48,165 bases of DNA from Streptomyces longispororuber. GTDB taxonomy: Bacteria; Actinomycetota; Actinomycetes; Streptomycetales; Streptomycetaceae. The first letter of the stretch is position 1. Each line of letters starts with the position of its first letter. The notes under the pieces are model-generated. The model made no database searches. It was not told where the DNA came from and worked only from the letters and a program-made list of their open reading frames with translations. This document shows, one piece after another, positions 24,198-33,581 of this stretch. The stretch spans positions 1 to 48,165 of the forward strand of contig NZ_JAMOLN010000050.1 in assembly GCF_024448165.1 (NCBI RefSeq), read 5' to 3'. Both the position numbers and the translations under genes were made by a program.

Positions 24198-26879
24198 TCA
24201 GTCGGTGGCTTCCCGTAGGACGGTCTCGGCCTGGTTACCGGCGTAGTCCTCGAGTACGGCGGTCACCTTGCTCCTGGCGCTCGCGAGGGTTACCGACAAG
24301 GCGTGCAGGGTGGTGCGGCCGTGGATCACACGGTCGCGTTCGCCCTGGCTGTACGTGGTGTCGAACGGGATCGGCTTGCCGTTCTCATACACCGTCAGGG
24401 TGTGCCAGTCGGCCAGGGTGGGCTGGGTCAGCGTGAGCGAGGTTCCGGACAGTTCGGCGGCGGACTTCGGGTAGGCCTCGATCTCGGTGTCGGCGAAGGT
24501 GCCGGTAGTCGCGACGGCAGTGCCACCGGCAGGGTTCACCGTGGCGACGAAAGCTCCGCCGTCGACCGGCATGTTGCGGAACGTAGCCGACGTCTCGCCG
24601 CGGCCGGGATGCAGGACGACGCGCCGCCGGTGACCGGCCCGGTCCTCGTCCTCCGCGGCCAGGGTGACCGAGGCACCCGAGGAGACCGGCTCGTCCCAGG
24701 ACACGGTCACCGTGCCGTCCTTGGACGCCTTCGCGGTGACGTCACCGGGGCCGTGCGCGAAGTCGTAGCCGATGGTCGCCGGCCTGCTCTTGCTGCCGTC
24801 CTTGCCGACGGCGACCAGTTGAAGCCTGCCGTGAGTGCCGGTGAAGTCCTTGGCGTAGAAGGTGTCGTCGTAGACGCCGCCGAGGTACGTGCCGTCGGCG
24901 TACACGTCGTAGCGCACGACGTCCTTGTAGTCGTCCAGGTGCCAGCCCAGGTTCAGCTCGTCCGTGGACGTCAGGGCCTGGTCGATGTGGAAACCGGTGG
25001 GGGCGGCGGGGGTGTGGTCGGCGCCGTCGCTGAGAGCGAGGGCGCCGAGGTTGAGCTGGAAGTGATCGATGGGATCGGCGCCGGGCGTGAGGCCGAGGCC
25101 GAGGGTGGAGACCGTCTCGCCGGCGTAGTCGGAGAGGTCGACGGTCGCGGTGCGCCAGCCGCCGCGGACGGACTTGGCGGCCTTGATCGGTACGCGGACC
25201 GTCTTCTTCGGATCCGACTTGAGGACGAGCGCGAGACTGAGATCCGCGTCGCCGCCGCTCGGCTGCGCGTAGGTGAGCTTCACCTTGGACCCGTCCACGA
25301 CCTTCAGGTCCGTCTTGTACAGGCGCAGCACCGCGTCGCCGGACAGCTTGCCGCTCACGGCCAGCGAGGAGCCGCCCTCGTAGGCGCCGATCCGGTCATA
25401 GTGGAAGCGGTCCGCCGTGACGTAGTCCGGGCCGTAGTCGTAGTCGACCTGGAGGCCGTCGGCACCGGCACCCTGGAGCCACCACTGCCAGGTCACCGGG
25501 GTGTCCTGGATGCCGATGTTGCCCCACTCCCGGTCACTCGCCCGGGCTCCGTCGCTCCAATAGCCGAGCCCGTGGCCGGTGTTGAAAGTGGTCGCGAACG
25601 TGGACCCGGTGATCGCGGTGCGTTCGGCGATGTACGAGGACATGTCCTTCCACTGGCCGTCGGCCGCCGAACCGGTGCCGGTCGAAGTGCCGGTCCACCA
25701 CCGGCGCTCGCGGTCGAAGACCGTCGACTGGTGGTCGTCCTCCGTCTTGTGCTCGTAGTCGGAGTGGACGAAGTCCGCGCCGAGGGTGGCGATCGCGTTC
25801 ATCGGCTTGCCGTCGTCGCCGAGGTCGTCGTCCAAGTCGTAGGGCTGGTCGAACTGGTAGGTGCCGGCCTCGACGCCGGCGAAGACCTGCCGGCGCGGGT
25901 TCACGCCCAGGGACGTGGCGTAGGCGGCGGAGTCCGTGAGCTTCTTGTGGTTCCACCAGTAGTTGAGGAAGATCGAGTCGGCCAGCGGGCCGCGCTCGCT
26001 GTTCTGGATGAACGGGGCGTTGCGTGAGGTGAACTCGTTCTCGTAGAGCTTCTTGCCGGTGCCGGCGTCGACCGAGTCGTACCACTGCACATACAGGCCC
26101 TCGGCGCGCAGTGCGGCGAGGAAGTCCATGTAGTCGTCGACGTCCTCGGGGGCGACCTGGCTCTGCTCCTGGTTGAAGAAGTAGCCGTCGAAGCCGAAGT
26201 AGTGGGCGACCTCGGCAAGTTTGCGTGCGGCCGGGAAGTCGCCCTTCTTGTCGCGTACGAGCAGTTCGCCGTAGGACTGCGGGCCGCGGTCGTTGTCCGA
26301 GAAGAAGACGGTGCCGAGGGACCGTGCGCCGTTGCGGTGAGCGGCGTTGGTGTAGCCGGGATTGGGCAGGTTGACGGAGCCGAACTCGAACCAGCGCTGG
26401 GTCCACTCGGCGGAGGGGTCGTAGGAGTCCTCGGGCACGCCCTCGGTGGGCATGCCGTGCCAGGAGGCGTAGGCGTCGGTGTACTGCCAGTAGTTGAAGA
26501 GGTACTGGCTGAACTCGTTGGTGTACGGGTGCGATTCGAAGAAGGCGTTGCCGTAGTCGCCGGCCAGGGTGAGGTTCTGGGTCTCGGCGGGCAGATCGGG
26601 GTTGCGCTGGGTGGCCGGGTCGGCACCGGCGCGCTTTTGCAGGGGGATCCGTGCGCGCAGCCTGCCGGCGTCGGTGTCGGTGCGCGGGTCCCAGTCGAGG
26701 AGGGTGGTCGCCGAATAGCCGTGCTGGTAGGGCTGGTTCGCTCCCTTGGCGCTCTTCCCCTCCCACGGGAGGGTGTCGGACGCCGACGCCATGGGCGCGC
26801 TGATGCATGCCGCGGTGAGTGCGGTGACGACGGAGACGGCGGCGAGCACCGACCGTCGTGCGAGTGCAGGTCTGGCCAT
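24198..26879 (-). CDS. Secreted GH85 endo-beta-N-acetylglucosaminidase
   Basis: An 893-residue exported enzyme that cuts the GlcNAc-beta-1,4-GlcNAc core of N-linked glycans and releases the oligosaccharide from glycoproteins. ATG at 26879 follows AAGGGAGAG. The signal peptide covers residues 1-34 (cleavage near ASA-SDT). The GH85 catalytic domain spans about 45-480, with Asn236 and general acid Glu238 in GYFFNQEQ, the substrate-assisted pair of the family, and YVQWYDS shortly after. Residues about 490-650 resemble a galactose-binding-like domain, and two or more Fn3/Ig-like domains follow. It is the last gene of the unit, 37 bp after GH3, with its own good ribosome site. Export fits the first step of glycan harvesting. 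Confidence 0.9.
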   Translation of the reverse strand: MARPALARRSVLAAVSVVTALTAACISAPMASASDTLPWEGKSAKGANQPYQHGYSATTLLDWDPRTDTDAGRLRARIPLQKRAGADPATQRNPDLPAETQNLTLAGDYGNAFFESHPYTNEFSQYLFNYWQYTDAYASWHGMPTEGVPEDSYDPSAEWTQRWFEFGSVNLPNPGYTNAAHRNGARSLGTVFFSDNDRGPQSYGELLVRDKKGDFPAARKLAEVAHYFGFDGYFFNQEQSQVAPEDVDDYMDFLAALRAEGLYVQWYDSVDAGTGKKLYENEFTSRNAPFIQNSERGPLADSIFLNYWWNHKKLTDSAAYATSLGVNPRRQVFAGVEAGTYQFDQPYDLDDDLGDDGKPMNAIATLGADFVHSDYEHKTEDDHQSTVFDRERRWWTGTSTGTGSAADGQWKDMSSYIAERTAITGSTFATTFNTGHGLGYWSDGARASDREWGNIGIQDTPVTWQWWLQGAGADGLQVDYDYGPDYVTADRFHYDRIGAYEGGSSLAVSGKLSGDAVLRLYKTDLKVVDGSKVKLTYAQPSGGDADLSLALVLKSDPKKTVRVPIKAAKSVRGGWRTATVDLSDYAGETVSTLGLGLTPGADPIDHFQLNLGALALSDGADHTPAAPTGFHIDQALTSTDELNLGWHLDDYKDVVRYDVYADGTYLGGVYDDTFYAKDFTGTHGRLQLVAVGKDGSKSRPATIGYDFAHGPGDVTAKASKDGTVTVSWDEPVSSGASVTLAAEDEDRAGHRRRVVLHPGRGETSATFRNMPVDGGAFVATVNPAGGTAVATTGTFADTEIEAYPKSAAELSGTSLTLTQPTLADWHTLTVYENGKPIPFDTTYSQGERDRVIHGRTTLHALSVTLASARSKVTAVLEDYAGNQAETVLREATD

Positions 26880-26916
26880 GCTTCTCTCTCCCTTGTGAGT
26901 AGCTGTCCTGCCCAGG

Positions 26917-29190
26917 TCAGCCGCGTGCGGGCCGGATGGTGCGGGTCAGGCCCGCCACGTCCAGCCGGCTCACGGCCGTTGCTGCGCCCGGGTCGGCGAA
27001 GACCCGGTCGGCCGGGATCGTCCAGGTGATCTCGGCCGTCGCGTGCGGTGCGACGCCGAGCCGCCCGAAGGCGATCAGTTCACGGGTACGGGGCGTGCGC
27101 GTCCCGCCCGAGCGGTGGGCGAAGACGGGGATCACCGAACTGCTGGGCCCCTCGGAACGGTTCGCCGCGGTCACCGTCAGGACGACGCCGTCCGGCCGGA
27201 CCGTGACGTCCAGGCCGACGACCGCCACCTCGCGGTACCCCAGGCCGAATCCGAACGGGAGCAGGACCGGCTCCGGGGCATCGCGGTAGCAGTCCACCGC
27301 GCTCTGCCGGTCGTTGTGCCGTACCGGCACGGCCGCGGGGTGCCGCGGCAGCGTCATCGGCAGCCGCCCGGTGGGCTCCGCCTCGCCCAGCAGCGCGGCG
27401 GCGACCGCCTCGCCGCCGTACGGGCCGGGATACCCGGCCCACAGCACCGCGTCGCAGTGCTCGAGGGCGCCGGTCAGGACGTGGGGCCGGCCGGAGACGA
27501 CGACGGCGGTCACCGGCGTGTCCGTTGCGCCCCGTACCGCCCGCAGGAGGTCGTCCTGCCCGGCGGGCAGTGAGACGTCGGCGAGGTCGACGCCCTCACC
27601 GCCGGTGGCCTCGCCGGTGCGTCCGGTGATGGCGCCGTTGTCCGCGAACGCGTCGTCGTAGGAGCGGTGGCTGGTGCCGCCGATCACCACGACCACGGCG
27701 TCAGCGGCGGCGAAGGCCGCTGCCCCCACCTCCTCGAAGGTCTCCCCCACAGTGACCTCCGTGCCGGGCAGTACCGCGCGCAGAGCCTCGGAGATGCTTC
27801 GGTTCGACCCGGCCGGCAGCGGCGGAACGTAGTCGCCCAGCAGCGCGGGGACGTCATCGGCGTAGGGGCCGACGACGGCCACGCTCCGCAGCCGGCCGGC
27901 GTCCAGCGGCAGTGGGGCGCTCCCGTCGCCCCCGGGACCGTTCTTCAGCAGGACGAGCGACTCGGCGGCGAGCCGCCGCGAGGCCACACGTGTCACCCCC
28001 TGCGCCGCCGTCAGACGGACCACCGACCGGTCCGCGTCCAGACGGACGGGACGACCGGGCTCACCCAGCAGCCCGAACCGGTCCTTGAGCGTCAGCACCC
28101 GCCGGCAGGCGACGTCGAGCGCGGCGGCGACCTGCTCGTCGTCGCCGGCCAGGGCGGCGAGGTGGCCGAACGACTCGTCCCACAGCGACATGTCCACACC
28201 GGCCAGCAGGGCGGCCCTGGCCGCAGTCGGCAGGTCACCGGTCATCCCGGCAAGCCGGTCCACGGCCAGCCCGTCCGCCATCACGATCCCGTCGAAGCCG
28301 TGGCGGCCGCGCAGATACGTGGTCAGGAGATCGTGGTTGGCGCAGCACGGGACGCCGTCGATGTCGTTGTACGCGGCCATGAAGCCGAGCGCCCCGGCAC
28401 GCAGGCCCGCTTCGACGGGAGGGAGGTGGATCTCGGCGAGGTCGTGCGGTCCCAGGTGGGCGGACTGACCGTTGCGTCCGCCGACGGCCTCGCCCTGCGC
28501 GGCCAGGTGCTTGAGGACGACGCCGACCCCTCCGTCGCCCACGCGGGAGCGCGCCTCGCCCTGCATGCCCTCGACGACGGCACGGGTCAGCTCGGCGGCG
28601 AGCAGCGGGTCCTCGCCGTAGCACTCCTCGCCGCGTCCCCACCGGGGATCGCGCAGGACGTCCAGGGCCGAGACCAGGGCTATGTGGACGCCGCTCGCCT
28701 CGAGTTCGGCGCCGACACCGCGGGCCGCCTCGGCCAGGGATTCGGGGCACCAGGTGGCAGCGACGGCGAGGTTGACCGGCAGGAGGGTGCCGCCCAGGGC
28801 CTGGTGCCCGTGCGGCGCCTCCTCCACCAGCAGCGCCCCGATGCCGTGCCGGTCTGCGGCGGCCACGGCAGCCTGCACGACCGAGGCCGCCTCGGCCCGC
28901 TCCTCGGGCCGGATGCCGCTCGTCCACGTCCGGCCGGACCAGGCATCGGCCCGGAAGAGGCCGTACAGAGCGCCGAGTCCGCCCCACCGGTCGATCTCCT
29001 CGCGGGCGTAGTCGCTCAGCCGCAACCCTCCGCGCCGGTCCCGATCGACGGCGCGCCAGCCGTAGAGGCGCTGGTTGACCTGGCCGACCTTCTCCTCGAC
29101 GGTCATGGCCGCCAGGAGACCTTCGACGCGCGCCGCGTCCGCGGCAGCGGCCGAGGCCTCCCCCGCACCCGGTGTCCTCGCCCCGGTCAC
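26917..29190 (-). CDS. GH3 beta-glycosidase (BglX-like), cytoplasmic
   Basis: A 757-residue GH3 enzyme without a signal peptide. GTG at 29190 overlaps the stop of the upstream GH5 gene as GTGA. The N-terminal barrel holds the KHLAAQGEAVGG segment (about 227) and the nucleophile Asp306 in FDGIVMADGLAVD. The second alpha/beta domain (about 400-640) and a C-terminal Fn3-like domain follow. The KHFPG-type motif of GH3 N-acetylglucosaminidases is absent, so it belongs to the glucosidase/xylosidase branch by structure. In an operon for N-glycans its substrate is not obvious: it might remove a beta-linked decoration such as core xylose, or share Man-beta-GlcNAc cleavage. This is a true open point. 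Confidence 0.85.
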   Translation of the reverse strand: MTGARTPGAGEASAAAADAARVEGLLAAMTVEEKVGQVNQRLYGWRAVDRDRRGGLRLSDYAREEIDRWGGLGALYGLFRADAWSGRTWTSGIRPEERAEAASVVQAAVAAADRHGIGALLVEEAPHGHQALGGTLLPVNLAVAATWCPESLAEAARGVGAELEASGVHIALVSALDVLRDPRWGRGEECYGEDPLLAAELTRAVVEGMQGEARSRVGDGGVGVVLKHLAAQGEAVGGRNGQSAHLGPHDLAEIHLPPVEAGLRAGALGFMAAYNDIDGVPCCANHDLLTTYLRGRHGFDGIVMADGLAVDRLAGMTGDLPTAARAALLAGVDMSLWDESFGHLAALAGDDEQVAAALDVACRRVLTLKDRFGLLGEPGRPVRLDADRSVVRLTAAQGVTRVASRRLAAESLVLLKNGPGGDGSAPLPLDAGRLRSVAVVGPYADDVPALLGDYVPPLPAGSNRSISEALRAVLPGTEVTVGETFEEVGAAAFAAADAVVVVIGGTSHRSYDDAFADNGAITGRTGEATGGEGVDLADVSLPAGQDDLLRAVRGATDTPVTAVVVSGRPHVLTGALEHCDAVLWAGYPGPYGGEAVAAALLGEAEPTGRLPMTLPRHPAAVPVRHNDRQSAVDCYRDAPEPVLLPFGFGLGYREVAVVGLDVTVRPDGVVLTVTAANRSEGPSSSVIPVFAHRSGGTRTPRTRELIAFGRLGVAPHATAEITWTIPADRVFADPGAATAVSRLDVAGLTRTIRPARG

Positions 29191-30485
29191 ATCGAGCCCG
29201 TCGCGAGCGCCGAACTGTCGCTGACCGCGGAGTAGGCACTCACGCCCGAGGCGGCAGGCAGGTGCACGGCGGTGACCCCGCGTGCCGCCAGGTCGGCGGC
29301 CGAGGCCACGGTCGCCGAGGTGACGACGGCCGGCCGGCGGCCCTCCCGCGCCAGGTCCGTCCAGGCCGTGAAGACCGCGCCGCCCGGCGCGAGATCGGCG
29401 CGGCGGACCGGGACATCGTCGTCGTCGACCTCGACGACGACCGCCTCCCTGCGCGGATCGGGAGCGGCGGCACGCCCGCGCAGTTCCTCCGCCACGGCGG
29501 CGAACGCGCGGCCGATGGGCTTGACCTTCCCGTCAGCGTCGAACAGGCCGAGCGAGTACTCGAGTTCGGGGAAGTCCGCGAGCGAGCGGTCGACGTCGTG
29601 GGAGCACCACCACGTCACCCCCCACAGGGCCGGACTGTCCGCGGCGTGCCGGACGGCCTGCTCGCAGAACGCCGGCGCTTCGGACGCGTCGAGGCAGTTG
29701 AGGGGCGCGCCGATCTCCTGCAGCCACACCGGCCGGTCGACGTCGGTGGCGAAGGCGCGGGCGAGTTCCACGAGGTACTCGCCGTGCCGCACGCTCTGTG
29801 CCGACATGCCGCCGTACCGCTGCGCCGTGCCGTTGAAGATCCACGAGTGGATCGCGGTGACGTCACCGAGCCGGGCTGCGTGCGTGGGCAGGAACGGATG
29901 GTCGTCGAGGTACCACACAGCGTCGTACTCGGCGTGCAGGCGCAGGCCCCTGCCGTCCGCCGGCACGGCGTCCAGCAGCGTACGGATCCAGTTTCCGGCC
30001 TGTTCGGACGACGCACGCATCGGGGCGGGGTGCGGATCGCCGGAGAACTGGTTCACCTCGTTCCCCAGGGTGAGGCCGAGGTAGTTGGGCAGGTCGGCGA
30101 CGGCTTCGTGCAGCGCACGGGCCAGCTCCGCTTGTGCCTGCAGGGCTCCGGCGTCGGTGAACATGTTCGTCGTGTGCCAGGACGTCAGCCACGCGGGTAC
30201 GAAGTCGTAGCTCGACATGTGTCCCTGGATGACGTCGACGGAGGCATCGAGACCCGCCTCGCCCGCGATCCGGACCAACTCGCGCACGTCCGCGAGCGCC
30301 CGCGGCCGGATGAGCGTGCGGTTGGGCTGGAGGATCGGCCAGAACGGAAAGATCCGTACGTGGTCGAGACCCAGCGACGCGATGCCGTCCAGGTCCCGGC
30401 GGATCTCGTCCCACGACGGCTCCAGCCAGGAGTAGAACCAGTCCTTGCGCGGCGTGTAGTTCACGCCGAAGCGCAACGCGGTCAT
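29187..30485 (-). CDS. GH5 (probably subfamily 18) beta-mannosidase, cytoplasmic
   Basis: A 432-residue GH5 enzyme without signal peptide. ATG at 30485 overlaps the stop of the second permease gene (ATGA). Acid/base Glu143 sits in LGLTLGNEVNQF and nucleophile Glu257 in PVWLQEIGAP. FGVNYTPRKDWFYSW at the start and AIHSW before the nucleophile are family-like. GH5_18 members cleave Man-beta-1,4-GlcNAc from the N-glycan core, which is what remains after alpha-mannose removal when a GH85 has released the glycan. Genome context (GH85, GH38 and transporter in one unit) strongly supports this role. The subfamily call is from memory of motifs and needs a search. Confidence 0.78.
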   Translation of the reverse strand: MTALRFGVNYTPRKDWFYSWLEPSWDEIRRDLDGIASLGLDHVRIFPFWPILQPNRTLIRPRALADVRELVRIAGEAGLDASVDVIQGHMSSYDFVPAWLTSWHTTNMFTDAGALQAQAELARALHEAVADLPNYLGLTLGNEVNQFSGDPHPAPMRASSEQAGNWIRTLLDAVPADGRGLRLHAEYDAVWYLDDHPFLPTHAARLGDVTAIHSWIFNGTAQRYGGMSAQSVRHGEYLVELARAFATDVDRPVWLQEIGAPLNCLDASEAPAFCEQAVRHAADSPALWGVTWWCSHDVDRSLADFPELEYSLGLFDADGKVKPIGRAFAAVAEELRGRAAAPDPRREAVVVEVDDDDVPVRRADLAPGGAVFTAWTDLAREGRRPAVVTSATVASAADLAARGVTAVHLPAASGVSAYSAVSDSSALATGSM

Positions 30486-31321
30486 CCCTTGATGCCTCCT
30501 TGTTCGAGACCGCGCATGAAGAACCTCTGCAAGGCGGCGAAAAACACGATGATGGGTACGAGCGCGACGATCGTGCCGGCGGCGATGAGCCGCGGGTCGT
30601 CGTAGAACGTGCCCTTGAGCATGTTCAGCCCGACGGTGAGGGTGTAGTTCTGCTCGTCGGAGAGCACGATCAGCGGCCAGAGGAAGTCGTTCCACGCGGC
30701 GACGAACGCGAAGATCGCGACGACGGCCATGACGCCCTTGACCTGCGGTACGCAGATCCGCAGGAAGCGCTGCCAGATGCCGGCGCCGTCGAGGACCGCG
30801 GCTTCTTCCAGCTCGTCGGGGATACCGGCGAAGGCGTTGCGCATCAGCAGTACGTTCAGCGGCGCCACGAAGGCCGGGAGCGCCACGCCCAGCAGGCTGT
30901 CGGTCAGTCCGGCGGATCTGATGAGCAGGAACTGGGCGATGATGACCGCCTCGGCCGGCACGAGGAGCGCCGCCACGAAGATCGCCGTGGCCACGCCGCG
31001 GAAACGGAAGCGCAGTCGGGCGAGCGCGAACCCGGCGGAGGTGGCGAAGAGGACGTTTCCGCCCACGACGAGCAGGGCGACCACTGCGGAGTTGAGCACG
31101 AACCGCAGCACGGGGACCCGGTCGAGAACTCCCGTGAAGTTGCTGAGTGTCGGGTGCGAGGGCACCAGTTGCGGAGGCTGCGCATAGAGATCGTCGCCCT
31201 GCCCCTTGAGCGACAAGGAGAGCTGCCACAGCAGCGGTCCCGCGAGAAGGATGAACATGAGGACCAGGGCCGCGTAGCGTGCGGCCGATCCCGTGGTGAT
31301 GCGCTTGCGCTGACGGCTCAT
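30482..31321 (-). CDS. ABC sugar permease, MalG type
   Basis: A 279-residue inner-membrane permease with six predicted helices, starting near residue 14 (AARYAALVLMFILLAGPLLW). The cytoplasmic EAA loop (EEAAVLDGAGIWQRFLRICVP) that docks the ATPase is complete. ATG at 31321 overlaps the stop of the first permease (ATGA), and its own stop overlaps the GH5 start. It pairs with the first permease and the binding lipoprotein as a CUT1 importer. No ATPase gene is present in the unit. Streptomyces CUT1 systems commonly share the MsiK ATPase encoded elsewhere. Confidence 0.92.
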   Translation of the reverse strand: MSRQRKRITTGSAARYAALVLMFILLAGPLLWQLSLSLKGQGDDLYAQPPQLVPSHPTLSNFTGVLDRVPVLRFVLNSAVVALLVVGGNVLFATSAGFALARLRFRFRGVATAIFVAALLVPAEAVIIAQFLLIRSAGLTDSLLGVALPAFVAPLNVLLMRNAFAGIPDELEEAAVLDGAGIWQRFLRICVPQVKGVMAVVAIFAFVAAWNDFLWPLIVLSDEQNYTLTVGLNMLKGTFYDDPRLIAAGTIVALVPIIVFFAALQRFFMRGLEQGGIKG

Positions 31322-32274
31322 CCGTTCTTCCTCTGCCGGTTCTGTGCCACGAGCTGCAGCAGGAGGAAAATGGCCATGATCACGAACATGACGAGGCTGA
31401 TGGCGCCGGCGTAACCGGTCCGCGCCTGGAGACCGGTGCCTTCCCGCTGGATCAGCATGGTCATGGTGAGGTTCTCGCCGCCGGTGCCGCCGGTGCCATC
31501 GGTCAGCATGTAGACCTCGCCGAAGACGCGGAAGGCGGCGATCGAGGAGAACAGCCCGATGAGGCCCATCGTGTTGCGGACACCGGGCATGGTCACGTGG
31601 AGGAACTTGCGCACCGTGCCCGCTCCGTCGACGGCCGCGGAGTCGTAGAGCGAGGGGTCGATGCTGGCCAGCGCCGCGAGGTAGATGACCATGTAGTAGC
31701 CCATGCCCATCCAGATGGTGACGAACATGGCGCTGAACAGCAGGAGCCAGCGGTCGGTGAGGAACGGCACGGGCCCGCTGACGGCCGAGACCCACTCGAG
31801 GACGGCGTTGACGAGACCTCGCCGGTTCAGGAGGTTCGTCCACACCAGCCCCACAATGACCGGGGACATGATCACGGGCAGGTAGTAGCTGGTGCGGAAG
31901 AATCCCAGGAGGCGCCCGTTGCCTGCCACCAGCGTGGCGAGGATCAGCGGCAGGATCACCATGACCGGCACGACGCAGATGACGTAGAGCGTGGAGTTGA
32001 GCAGTGCCGTCTGGAAGCGCGAGTCCCCCAGGAGTTCGCCGAAGTTGTCCACTCCGATGAACTGGCCCCCGCGCAGCAGGGTGGCGTCGGTGAAGGAGAG
32101 CAGCAGGGTGTTGAAGAAGGGGAAGAGGGCGAACGTACACACGACGACCAGTGCGACGCCGAGGAAGAGCCACGGCACGTACCAGCGTCCCTGCGCCCAG
32201 TGCACGGGCCGGGCGGGGCGAGTGCGGTCCGCCCGGCGTGTATCCCGCTCAGGGGCGGTGATCGTGCTGGTCAC
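31318..32274 (-). CDS. ABC sugar permease, MalF type
   Basis: A 318-residue permease with a cytoplasmic basic N terminus and six predicted membrane helices from about residue 33 (WYVPWLFLGVALVVVCTFAL). The EAA loop reads DSAAVDGAGTVRKFLHVTMP. GTG at 32274 overlaps the lipoprotein stop (GTGA). It forms the channel with the next gene product and should carry released N-glycan oligosaccharides or their fragments into the cytoplasm. Confidence 0.92.
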   Translation of the reverse strand: MTSTITAPERDTRRADRTRPARPVHWAQGRWYVPWLFLGVALVVVCTFALFPFFNTLLLSFTDATLLRGGQFIGVDNFGELLGDSRFQTALLNSTLYVICVVPVMVILPLILATLVAGNGRLLGFFRTSYYLPVIMSPVIVGLVWTNLLNRRGLVNAVLEWVSAVSGPVPFLTDRWLLLFSAMFVTIWMGMGYYMVIYLAALASIDPSLYDSAAVDGAGTVRKFLHVTMPGVRNTMGLIGLFSSIAAFRVFGEVYMLTDGTGGTGGENLTMTMLIQREGTGLQARTGYAGAISLVMFVIMAIFLLLQLVAQNRQRKNG

Positions 32275-33581
32275 TGCTTCGCCAGCCGGTCGTTGGCGTA
32301 CTTCACGGCGTCGTCGAGGGCCTGCTGCGCCGTCGTCTTGCCGAGCAGCGCCTTGGCGATCTGTTCACGCAGGTTGTCGACGTCGCTGGTGCCCGAGAAG
32401 GCCGGCGGCCACCAGACGACGGACGTGCCGACCTGATGGGCGGCCTCGACGCGGAGGTGACCCTCGTCGGTGGCATCGTCCTTGGTGAAGTACGGGTCCT
32501 CCAGCGAGCCCGTGGAGGAGGGGAAGACGGAGGCCTTCTTCGCGAAGGCCATCTGGTTCGCCGGATCGGTGACGAACTTGGCGAACGCCTTGGCGGTCGC
32601 GGTGTTCTTCGACTTGGCGTTGACCACGAGGGATTCGAGGTACATGTTCGGCGCGGTGTTGGCGATGAGCGGTCCCATCGCGACCGACTCGGCGACCTTC
32701 GGCGCGGTCTTCTTGAGGTCGCTCAGGGTGTACGAACTGCCGGGGAGCCAGCCGAGCTCACCGGACTTGAAGGAGTCGGCCTCACCGGTCTGGAGCGCGT
32801 TGAGGGACTCCTCGGTGAAGCCACTGCCCTTGTACAGCTTCTGGTAGCGCTCGACCAGTTCGACGCCCTTGGCGTCGTTGAAGGTGAACTTGGTGCCGTC
32901 CTTGTTCATGAGCTTGGCGCCGTACATGCCGAAGGTCTCGATGGTGGGCAGCCGCCCGATCATGGAGATGCCCTTGCTGCCGCAGTTCTTGGACATCACG
33001 GCGGCCTGGTCGAAGAGCTCGTCGTAGGTCTTGGGAAGGTTCTTCGGGTCAAGGCCGCACTTCTTGAAGAGGGCGGTGTTGAAGAACGACGGGCCTGTGT
33101 TGAGATACCACGGGTAGCCGTAGGTGCCGCCCTTGACGTCCTTGAACGTCATGGCCTTCCACGCCGCCGGAAGGTAGTCCTTCTCGGCTTCCGGGTCGTC
33201 CTCGGCGACGTTGAGGAGCGTGCCGGCGTCCGCGAGGGTACGTGCCGCCTCGGGACCCATGTCGACGACATCGGGGAGGTTTCCCGCGGCCGCGTCGGCG
33301 GAGAGCTTGTCCTGGTATCCCTCGGCCGGCTGGTCCACCCACTTCACCGTGGTGCCGGGGTGCTTCTTCTCGAAGGCGTCGACGAGGCCCTCGAAGTACT
33401 GCTTGTAGCCGCCCTTGAGATTCCACGTCTGAAACGTGATCTTGCCGGCTACCTTGCCGCCTGTGTCCGCAGCACCGGAGTCGTCGCTCCCGCCGCCTCC
33501 CACCCCGCAGCCGGTCAGGGTGAGACTCAGGGCCGCGCTCGCGGCGACGCCGGCGGTCGTCCAGCGGAAGGTTCTGCTCAT
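32271..33581 (-). CDS. Sugar-binding lipoprotein of the ABC importer
   Basis: A 436-residue family-1 extracellular solute-binding protein. ATG at 33581 (GGAG 9 nt upstream) overlaps the GH38 stop as ATGA. The signal peptide ends in the lipobox LTGC (Cys25), so it is anchored to the outer membrane face. The body shows the usual two-lobe pattern (KITFQTWNLKGGYKQYFEGL, DAFEKKHPGTTVKW, NLPDVVDMG, YGYPWYLNTGPSFFN, the last rich in aromatics for sugar stacking). Placed between GH38 and the permeases, it is the specificity subunit for mannose-rich glycan. Ligand identity is inferred from context only. Confidence 0.92.
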   Translation of the reverse strand: MSRTFRWTTAGVAASAALSLTLTGCGVGGGGSDDSGAADTGGKVAGKITFQTWNLKGGYKQYFEGLVDAFEKKHPGTTVKWVDQPAEGYQDKLSADAAAGNLPDVVDMGPEAARTLADAGTLLNVAEDDPEAEKDYLPAAWKAMTFKDVKGGTYGYPWYLNTGPSFFNTALFKKCGLDPKNLPKTYDELFDQAAVMSKNCGSKGISMIGRLPTIETFGMYGAKLMNKDGTKFTFNDAKGVELVERYQKLYKGSGFTEESLNALQTGEADSFKSGELGWLPGSSYTLSDLKKTAPKVAESVAMGPLIANTAPNMYLESLVVNAKSKNTATAKAFAKFVTDPANQMAFAKKASVFPSSTGSLEDPYFTKDDATDEGHLRVEAAHQVGTSVVWWPPAFSGTSDVDNLREQIAKALLGKTTAQQALDDAVKYANDRLAKQ

